Shown here: one piece after another, positions 55,485 to 64,000 of the stretch
How positions within the stretch are numbered: position 1 is the stretch's first letter
Layout of the letters: every line of letters starts with the position of its first letter
Origin: Isoetes taiwanensis
Lineage: Eukaryota; Streptophyta; Lycopodiopsida; Isoetales; Isoetaceae
DNA: 64,000 bases
Direction: 5' to 3'
Assembly (NCBI GenBank): GCA_021234155.1
Contig: JAJEKV010000039.1
Location: forward strand, 4,568,745 to 4,632,744
Notes under the pieces: model-generated
Seen by the model: the letters and a program-made list of their open reading frames with translations, nothing else
Database searches by the model: none
Told to the model about the DNA's origin: nothing
Position numbers and translations under genes: made by a program

Positions 55485-56539
55485 TGGTTTCCCTCCAGAA
55501 GACCGACATACATAACCGCTACTTGTGGGTCCAAGTGCACCACCCTGGCGGCGATCCTCTCTTCCTAGCTGCTTGCTACTTTCCCCATGCAGAGAGTCCC
55601 TTCTATCACAGCCACCCGGAGGTGGACAGAATGGACCCGTATGTCGATCTATATGATGACATACAGCAGCACAAGCGAATGGGCAGAGTCATGCTCCTTG
55701 GAGACTTTAATGCGCGGACAGGGGTGGAACAGGCCATGCGGCTGGACCCCCTCGCGGATGATGTGCTGCAGTTGCGTCCCACAGAGGCAGCTTGCCCACG
55801 GCACTCAGATGACAGTCAGGTCACCCGCTTTGGCAGACAATTGCTCCTGATGTGTGGTATCTTTGACCTGCTCATATGCAATGGCCTATCACAATGGCCC
55901 TCTTCCCACGGGTACACTTGCAGACAGGACAATCACGGCGGCGAAACTAGTGTCGTGGATTATGTCATAGTGGCTGCACGGGATGTACACCTTGTCAGCC
56001 ATTTTCACGTGGGCACGGACAGTCGGGCCGAGGAGGCCGACTCAGATCACCTACCACTCTATGTGAGGCTGGCCTGGCCAGCCGCTATGGCCCCCTTAGT
56101 AGCAGCACCTTGCCGACCTCAGTTGCGCTTGGATTATGAGCAGGCGGAGGGTTACACTGACATGCTCGTAGAAGCCCTCCCGACAGTTCTGGGGGCCCAC
56201 ACGCTGGAGCAGCAAACCGACCAACTGGTTGAGCTCCTCAGAACAGGGGCAGACAGCTGCTTTGGGAGACCTCCCCCACGCCAGAGATCAGAGGCAGCAA
56301 CCTTTCCGCATAACAGATGGTTTGATGCTGAGTGTAAGGAACGCAAATGCGCACTCCGTCTCATCGTGGATCAGGACACGCGAGCTCAGGCCACCAGCCA
56401 TTACCGCGCCTTCCTCAAGGAAATAAAGGCAAGGTACCTGGCAAGGCACCAAGGAGATATGTTCGGCCTACTAGACACCCACCCGAGAACTTTCTGGCGC
56501 AGGGTACTCCAAAGGCCAAAGAAACCCAGGGGCACATGA
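55485..56539 (+). pseudogene. LINE ORF2, rest of endonuclease domain
   Basis: Continues the frame broken at 43383. Motifs: AACYFPH, VMLLGDFNARTG (Asp/Asn of the active site), SVVDYVIVA and EADSDHLPLYV (the terminal SDH). A linker with WFDAECKERK and ARYLARHQGDMFGLL follows to a TGA at 56537-56539. The endonuclease nicks target DNA to prime reverse transcription. Apart from the insertion this domain is undamaged. Confidence 0.88.
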
Positions 56540-56589
56540 CGGGGGCAATGGGGAGAAGACCGCCCGGAATAGCTTTATGATCCCCTGGG

Positions 56590-58075
56590 AACACGGACAG
56601 ATGTGCCCCCGCAACATGGCCCACCGCTGGTGATCACAGAAGAAGATGTCGAAGAGAGGCTGCAGCGCCTGGCTAATGGGAAGGCAGCAGACTTTAGACT
56701 ACCGCAAACGAGTTGCTCAAGTGGGCGTGACAGCCCATGGTGCCCGCCCTGCTTTGACCGCTCAACAGACGCCGCAAGAGGGTTTTTCCGGCCATGGACC
56801 ACAAAAGCGTGGTTGTTCCGATCTACAAGGCGTGGGGACCCATTAATCGCCCGACCACTCACCGAACCATCATGGTGAGCTCCGGTGTTTGCCAAGCCGT
56901 TGGCGGGCATTCTCGAACAGCGGGTAACCACCGGGGTAGGCCATGGGAAATCGGGGCACTTACCTGTGCAAAGCTTCGGACAATCGACATTCGACCATTG
57001 ATCACATCTTCACACTCGTGGCCCCTGGGGTCGGGACAGAACCGTCGGGGAGGACCTCATCTTGCTTTTGTGGACTTTGCAAAAGCTTTCCACACGGTAC
57101 CCCGGGAAAAGTTGTGGGCGAGATTGCACCATCTGGGGCTCCTTGTGTATCTGCAGAATGCAAAGGTACGGAACTATCTGAGAGCTGCAGGTCGCATGCA
57201 ACCGGAAGGGATGGTCATTTGCCAAAGACATTGGAGTTAGGCAAGGTTGTCCTCTCTCACCCACACTCTTTGGACTTTACATTGACCAGTTGGAAGCCTG
57301 GTTTGCTGCCAATGGGGGGGGACGATATACAGCTCTTGCACCAGGTCATCCGGCAGCTCATCTATGCGGATGATGTGGACCTCTTGGCCCATACACCAGA
57401 GGGCATGCAGGTACACCTAGATGCCCTGGACACATTCTGCAAGGCAACGGACATGCGTGTCAACCTGGCCAAAACTAAGGTGGTCTTCATATCCTCCTCA
57501 CGTCATCTAGCACCTCCGGCCCTCACTTATCAGGGGCAGATGGTAGAGGTCACACCCAGCTACAAGTACCTGGGGGTGGAATTTCCATCCTCAATGTACT
57601 GGGATGCATCCATTCGCCTTCGGGTGACCGCAGTTGGAAGGCGATATGCTAATGCAAAAAGAATAGTCACAGGCGTAGTCAGATGGTGGGGCCACCAGTC
57701 ACATTTGTTTCGGGCACTGGTGGAGCCAATTCTTCTGTATGGGGTGGAGGTGTGGGGCCCAGTGGTGTCTTTGGCGACTTGGAACGACTTGGAGCAGGTC
57801 CAGAAGGCATTTTTGACGCGGGCACTTGGGGTCAAGCCCTCAGTTCCATATCAGGTCTTGTTGCGGGGAGGCGGGATTCATGCCCCCGCGGCATGCGCCC
57901 TCGATAGACACATTGTTTATTTCGGAAGGTGGCCAAAGCATGGGGCGACACTTTCGGCCCCGCTTTTCGGCTTTTGGCGTGGCGATGAGCCCAAGAAGCG
58001 ACTCAGGGCTTGTTGGAAGGACAAGAGAGCCCAATGGCTGGCGGCTAGAACGTAGAGGCACATAGGTGCGTCCAG
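56590..58075 (+). pseudogene. LINE ORF2, reverse transcriptase
   Basis: Opens with VITEEDVEERLQRLANGKAA, then several frameshifts through the fingers. Motif A: LAFVDFAKAFHTVPREKLW (57062-57118). Motif B in another frame: IGVRQGCPLSPTLFGLYIDQ (57230-57290). Motif C: LIYADDVDLLA (57357-57389), intact. Then VNLAKTKVVFIS, SYKYLGVEF and LYGVEVWG of the thumb. A stop lies at 58055. The IYADDV motif, YKYLG block and microsatellite tail set it apart from the two L1-type LINEs in the window; exact clade not determined. Confidence 0.88.
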
Positions 58076-58746
58076 GTGCACACAGACGCCGGCCGGGATA
58101 GGCTGAGGGGGTAGTTGGACTCTTGTTTCCTGGGGAAGCTCTGGGACCACAATGCTCTGGAACAGGTAAAGATGGCACACTACAAACAACACATAAACCC
58201 CACCCTAGTTCGAGGCCCACAGCTCTACCTGCGTTCTCAATTGCCAATGAAGAAGCACAGGATCATCGCGTGCATTTGAACAGGGGCCCACCATCTTCGG
58301 CTTGAGACGGGTCGGTGGATTGGAGAGCCGCGCCAGGACATGCTTTGTCCGTGTTGCCCGCTGGGGATTGTTGAGGATGGAAGCCATGCCTTCCGTGAGT
58401 CATCCAAACCTATAGTCGATCCGGCTCGCACGCCCTCTTGGTGCGACTGGTTCCGCCATCGGGCTACCAAGACGCGCCGGTTCGATCCCTTGGCTCCTAT
58501 CTCCAGGAGGTTTTGGCTTTGCGGACTCACCTCTGTCCCCACGCGCCTACCTGAGGTGCCGGGAATTCATGTGTATATGTATATTTGTACAGCTGCCAGC
58601 AGGCTTGTTGCTGCGATGGTTTTTCCCTCGTAAGGGGGTTTTTTAATCCGGGTAGCAACGGGCTTGCTGCACCCGTGTAATTTGGGTCCCATAGGCCGAT
58701 TGGCCTCCACGGACGATAAAAGAACCTTCCTTCCTTCCTTCCTTCC
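58076..58746 (+). mobile_element. LINE C-terminal zinc region, 3' UTR hairpin and (CCTT)n tail
   Basis: Frames read LRLETGRWIGEPRQDMLCPC and GIVEDGSHAF (C-x2-C ... H zinc motif). The 3' UTR holds a stem-loop (CCCTCGTAAGGG, 58626-58637) and GGGTTTTTTAATCC, then GGGTCCCATAGGCCGATTGG, CCTCCACGGACGATAAAA and a (CCTT)n tail at 58724-58746. The same 3' end occurs at 21380-21440 and 12581-12661. Confidence 0.85.
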
Positions 58747-58750
58747 ATCT

Positions 58751-59354
58751 TTTGGATGCTTCCAATTCCATGTCCATTTCACAATGTCTGCAAAGCTGTA
58801 TCCATTTGCAAGGAACATATTGAGTTTTATCAGTAAGTATTAATGGTTTAGTGTTTCTATTTTTGTTAGTTTGATCTTTATCTGAAGTTAAAGTTTGCTA
58901 TATCAAGTCAAAATGAGATTGTCTGCACCATCAAGTTGAAATATCGCCTTTATCTAAGACGCCCGGTTATCTAAGACTGCTGAGGATCTTCAGCCTTTCA
59001 TCTTTAGATGTTTCTATTGTTGTGTTTTAATATTTATCATTGTAGATGGATGTCTAGGCATGTTTTACTTAATTCATGCTTTTGTTTATTGTGCAGAATA
59101 TGGCTTAATACGAGGATCAATATCAACAGTTTCAAGTTTCGGTATAGATAGCTAACTCTTGATGTATTAGTCAAAAGACTCAGAGTAATGAGTCAGGAAA
59201 TCTAACCATGAAATCGGGTTGTGCAATTATCCTAGACGGTGATAACGCGATTATATAGATTTTGATGATTAAATTGCTAAGCTATGAAGAGGTTAATATG
59301 TGGATATTGACAACAATTCACTGGCTGTTTGTAGGTTTATCATCTGAAACATTA
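58751..59354. other. No gene recognised
   Basis: AT-rich spacer between two LINEs. Confidence 0.3.
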
Positions 59355-62300
59355 TGTTTTTCTTTTTTGAAGAACTGTGTCATCAATATATTAAAAGAAT
59401 GGTAATGTTACAAAGCAAGTGAGGAGGAAGGAGAACTGCCCCAAAGAGACAGCGATACCTCGACACTCCACGACAAACTCACAGAAAAACTGCAACTCTA
59501 CGTCTGTACAAACCGACCAGCACTATCTACAACACCCAAGAAGTCCCGCCAAATGGCAAACTTCTGCTCCACTAATCCCAGGAACACCAGAAAGCTTTGA
59601 AATAGCTTGTACTTTAGTCAAGGAATCAGAGAGGCTGCAGGCTGCTGAATTCCCTGAAAGATCCACAACCGCCGCCGCTTCCAAATCAGCCACACCAACC
59701 AAGCCACACACAGATGCAAGGCTTGCTGCCGCAATAGCGGCCAAGCACCAGGATACACATGAAGCAGCAACTACTGACTAGTCAATCTCACCTGAAACAT
59801 AGCCCTGACCCAATCCTAGGCAGGCTGCAAGTGAGGGCATAAAACCAGACAATGCTCCACAATCTCACGATGAAGGCCACAACAAGGGCAGAGAGGGCTC
59901 ACACCCGGCCTAAACTGACTCACAAGGGCATTCACCCTGATACAGCGGTGCACCACCTGCCACAGAAGCACCCTAACCTTCGATGGGGGAAGTGAGCTCC
60001 ATGTCCACGTCCAAACCGAGCGCCATCGAGCACCCAAAAGCTGCAGAGACCACTTGCCTGAAGGGGGCAGAGTGTCATGAATAGCCAGCACCCGGTAACA
60101 AGACCGCACAAAACAAGAAGACATAACATCCGGATGAACCTTCCAAACCTGCACCACCACAGCATCCTGAGGGACTATAGGTATGTGTAGCAGAATACTC
60201 CCCGCCACTTGTTCCCGTGATAGCCCGGGCCATCGCCCCTCAAAGAAAAGCGAAGCTCAAAAGAACTCCCATGAAGCTAGCTGACCACCCCAATACCAAT
60301 CCTCCAAGGTGAGCAGCACAGCTCGCCTCCAATGGGCCTCAAGGTCCGAAAGCATGCACAAAGTGGGCACCCAAGGGCAAGTGCGCAGGGGGTAGAGGAA
60401 CCCACAAGAAAGGAGAAGAGTGGTGATAAACTGAGGCATAATCTAGCTGGAAGAGCACACGCACATGATCCCAAGCCCGCAACACCCCCCCGGGTGGAGA
60501 AAAGGGGATGCATGTGGGAAAGGTCAAGACCATACAACAAAGGCCTGTGGCAACTCCACATGCATGCATGCCTTCCCAAATGCCACACAATGGTGAAGAG
60601 ATCGCAACAACAAAGGCCGCACTGGAGAAGATGCTCCATCTTGCAGAGTGCTCCAAACAAACTTGGAGACCAACACCTTACTATGCAGCGCCAAATCCAG
60701 AATGGCCAAGCCCCCATCCTCCCGGGGGCGGAGACACTTTCACCAAGCTACTTTAACAACCGCCCCTTCATCATCCCCGCCCCACACAAAATTTCGAACA
60801 ACCTTATCCAAAGCCTGTATCTTACCCTCAGGAGCTAACATAGCAAATGCTATATACACATGAGTGCTACAAAGTACTAACTTGGCAATAGTGATCCTAC
60901 CCGCCATGGACAACTTGCTACCCTTCCACCAATTGAGGTGTTTTCAAGAACCCTGCAAAATCTCATCCCACACCCTCCCTGTGGAAACATCCCTCCAAAG
61001 GGAATACCCAAATGACCTTAGTACACACATTACCCCGGAAGCACCTTTTAAGGGAATAGAGCCAAATAAGGGGGGAGTATGGAGTCACCGAGCCCATAAT
61101 GCGGAGCATTTACCCCAATTCGCATTTAATGCCCAAGGCCAAGGAGAAAGTATCCAAAGAAACCCTTCACATTCCGCAGATTCTCTCTTCGCCACCAAGA
61201 AGAGGAAAGTGTCATCGGCGAACTGGTTAATAATCTGCTGGCTACCATCCCCGCATCCAAGCCCATCCACCACCCCCCTCCTCCTGCGCAGCCTAAAAAC
61301 AATCGAGATGTGGCCTCTCGCCACAATCGTAAAACCAAAATGGCGCCAAAGGGCACCCCCGACGACGCACCACCCTCGCCCAAGGAGAAAAAGGCGGAGG
61401 GACCCCCGTACACCACCGAGCAGCCCGGCCGACCTATGCAGACTTCATGATCGTTTCAGAAGCGTGGACCACAGCCCAACGCTAACATCATGGCGCATAA
61501 GAACTCCTAACGGACACTATCATAAGCTTTGGCAAAGTCAAGCTTAAGATAGGCAATGCCTTGACTCGCATTCTCTCCGCCCAATAAAGGCCATCATAAG
61601 TCCTGCGGCAACATTAGTCAAAATGTTCCTCCTGTGAACAAACCCGCATCGCACCTTACTAATGGAAGAAGTCAACACCGGCTTCAACTTCTGTCGAGGC
61701 TTTTTAATAATCTTGTACACATAGGACAACAAGGAGATAGACCTCCAATCATTAATGGTAGAAGGCTGCTTAACCTTAGGAATCAGGAAAATGCATGCGA
61801 TATTCAAGATCCTATCCATTTGAGAAGACCTGCAAAGAACTCAAGATACACTGGCAATGACTCACCAGCCCACTTCCAATAAGTTTGAAAGAACTCCATA
61901 GGGATGCCATCCAGTCCAGGACATTTATCCTTGGCCATGCACATACATGCCTCCGCTAAATCCCCAAGCTTTCACGCTGGTGAGGCAGAATAGATGGCTT
62001 AACAACCCCCAAAACAAGCTCCTGCATCTCCTGCTCATAGGGAAGAGTGCGTTGTGTGAAAAACCCTGAGAAATGAGCATGCACATACCGCTGCAAATCA
62101 GCAGGATCCTCCAAAGTCCGGCCATCAGGCAAAGCAAAAGACGCCATAGATGCTGCATATCGCCGCTGCCTGGCTGCTCTGAAGGACACCGACGAACTTG
62201 TGTCCCCCTCCTTCAACCAAGTAAGGGCCGCTTTCACACGTGCCTCCTGCACTTTAACCTGCCAGAGCACCAATACGCTGCAATACTGCATTCTCCCTAA

Positions 62301-64000
62301 TGTCGTCAGAAGGATGCGCCCGAATCTTCTCCAACTCTTGATAGAGACCATGCAACTCCTGCCGCTTCTGCTGCACACGCTGCCTACCAAAGACCTTGGC
62401 AAAACGCTTCACCCTGGGCAACACAGTCACCATACCAGACATACCCTTCAGAGATGAAAAGGTATGAAGCCACAACTCCTGGCACTGGGCCGAGAAATCC
62501 GCATCAGCCAGAAGCCGGGTGTTCAAATGGAACACCATCCTAGAGGGCCGAGAGGTAACCGCACCCTGACTGGACACAACCTGAGGGTAATGATCAGAAA
62601 TGGAGGTAGACAGAATGTTACTCCGGCGCAAAGAGGGTGCGCATGGGGAAGCATAGCACCGGTCATGCCTAGCATACGCCCGGCCCGCAATCTGCCTATT
62701 ACAATAGGTGAAAGACAAGTCCCCAGGGACCTCAACCAAGGCCAAATCCTGCAACAAACGAGACCACTGGTCCCTCTCAAACCCATGCACAACCTGGGTT
62801 CCAGAACCAGAGCGATCCTCTACTCGCTCTACCATATTGAAGTCCCCTAATAGCAACCAAGCGACCTGCAACCCACCAAGGGCTCGCAACTTATTCCGGA
62901 CTGTGGCCCATAAAGCATCCCGCTGAGAAGGCTGATTAGGGGCATAAACATTAACAATCCCCCACTCTTGCCCTCCCTCCAACCACTTAATTATTGCCCA
63001 CCGACCAAACTTGTCTGCTGCAGAGTAGGTGACCTGCACATCCATCCTCCAAGCAATAAGAATACCCCCACTAGTCCGCCCAGAAGAAGAAGCAATAGAG
63101 ACAAACTGCCTACCAACCATATTCATGAGCTTGGACATATCACCCCTGTGACACTTATGCTCCTGAATGCAAACAATATCAGGACGCAACTGCGGAAGTG
63201 CCAAAGAAACATGGGCCCTCTTACTACTAGAGGACCACACCCCCCGTACATTCCAACTGAGGATCGACCGATTCATCCCGGAGGAGAAGCGTCAAGCCCC
63301 ACATGCCTACCCACCAGGCCATCAGCCAACTCCACAAAGTCATCATCTAGAGCCAGAGGATTAATCACAGCAAGTGACCCACAGCCGCTCTACGTGACAC
63401 TCCACTTCCAACACGTGTTGGAAATCCCCCAGGCACCTCCATAGAGTCATGGGCCACACTAGTCTCTACCTCCAACCGGGCTGCTCCAGCCACCTCATGC
63501 TCAGCACATACCGTTACCGGGACATCCCCAGCAGGATCACCAGCCCCTCCCACAGCCCTGTCCTCAAACCTAGCCACAATCAAATCATCATCTGAGCCCT
63601 CCCTTGAGCCACCACGTCCCCTAGCCCCACCACCCAATGGGCGGCCAGCAGCAAGCCTGCCCCGGCCTCGTCCCACACCATCTCTCCCAACCACTCCACC
63701 TCGTCCAACTCCACTCACTGCACCACGGAGTCCTCCACCTGTTGCCTCAGGACCAGAGGAATCCCGGGCCCCTGCACAAGCACCCGCAACCCCTACCACA
63801 TCACCAGCACCAGCATGATCATCAATAGGGTCAGATGGCAACACAATAGATGGAAATATCCATCGGATCTCAGAGCCATTCAAAAGCTTCAATCGGAAGA
63901 GAGAATGCCAGGGACCACTACACACTGGAAGAGAAGTGGGCACAGGCTGCAAAGCAGGCAGAGCAACACAGATCTTGGGGACCTGCATAATAGAATGAGC
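59355..64000 (-). pseudogene. L1-type LINE, ORF1 end to C-terminus, runs off the right edge
   Basis: Minus-strand order: ORF1 C-terminal part (63988-63365; CVALPALQPVPTSLPVC, then Gly/Arg-rich), endonuclease (63276-62254: SILSWNVRGVWS, DIVCIQEHKCHRGD, LLLGDFNMVERVEDRSGSG, SISDHYP), linker (62402-61956: RVKAALTWLKEGDTSS, QRYVHAHFSGFFTQRTLPYE), RT pieces (61819-61544: ACIFLIPKVKQPSTINDWRS, LLSYVYKIIKKP), and zf-RVT (60208-59816: LPPSKVRVLLWQVVHRC, CPCCGLHREIVEHCLVLC). The RT palm region 61540-60210 is broken into many frames. A T-rich run at 59358-59375 may be the 3' A tail. The endonuclease ORF is intact over 340 codons, but RT is not. Confidence 0.85.

Overview
The window looks like nuclear DNA of a land plant with a large, repeat-rich genome. 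Support comes from one complete intron-containing plant gene (a TIP1-type ankyrin/DHHC S-acyltransferase), remnants of other plant genes (histidine-pathway HISN1, augmin subunit AUG5, an RPA70-like protein, a PB1-domain protein, a MUB ubiquitin-fold protein), and plant-type Ty3 and L1 retroelements. A decayed bacterial-type DNA methyltransferase and the general texture suggest a non-seed plant such as a fern. That is an inference; nothing here fixes the species.

Layout. 1-4.3 kb: a compact minus-strand cluster of unrecognised ORFs, one carrying a histone H3 fold in frame behind a TAG codon. 4.3-7.2 kb: no gene seen. 7.2-17.2 kb: a graveyard of unrelated gene pieces, some keeping their introns: a LINE RT piece, HISN1, AUG5, an LTR with a tRNA-Met primer site, a beta-class DNA methyltransferase cut by a LINE end, a tRNA-derived SINE, RPA70-like exons and PB1 exons. 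19.9-21.4 kb: a decayed LINE with an internal inversion. 22.2-25.7 kb: the intact TIP1-like gene, 13 exons, about 623 residues. 28.8-30.2 kb: a 355-bp tandem array rich in palindromes. 31.3-32.1 kb: a second SINE with a long (CTAT)n tract, and a MUB fragment. 32.9-36.4 kb: a decayed, internally deleted Ty3 element. 36.4-40 kb: an L1-type LINE on the minus strand.

41-58.75 kb is a three-level nest. A plus-strand LINE (ORF1, endonuclease, RT, 3' hairpin, CCTT tail) was split inside its endonuclease by a minus-strand Ty3 element (43384-55484; two ~606-bp LTRs with 7 substitutions and one 4-bp indel between them; duplicated target TGGTT). The Ty3 element was itself hit by a 913-bp inverted-repeat element (46757-47669; flanking GTAA). 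Removing each insert with one target copy restores the reading frame of its host ORF. The Ty3 element also carries a very long extra sense ORF after integrase and a small Cys-rich ORF on the opposite strand with its own TATA and CCAAT signals. 59.4-64 kb: a second L1-type LINE on the minus strand running off the right edge.

Only the TIP1-like gene appears to be a working host gene. The candidates for something undescribed are the histone-H3 fusion ORF, the eukaryotic DNA methyltransferase relic with its palindromic repeats, and the extra and antisense ORFs of the Ty3 element. All similarity calls were made by eye from motifs; no database search was run.
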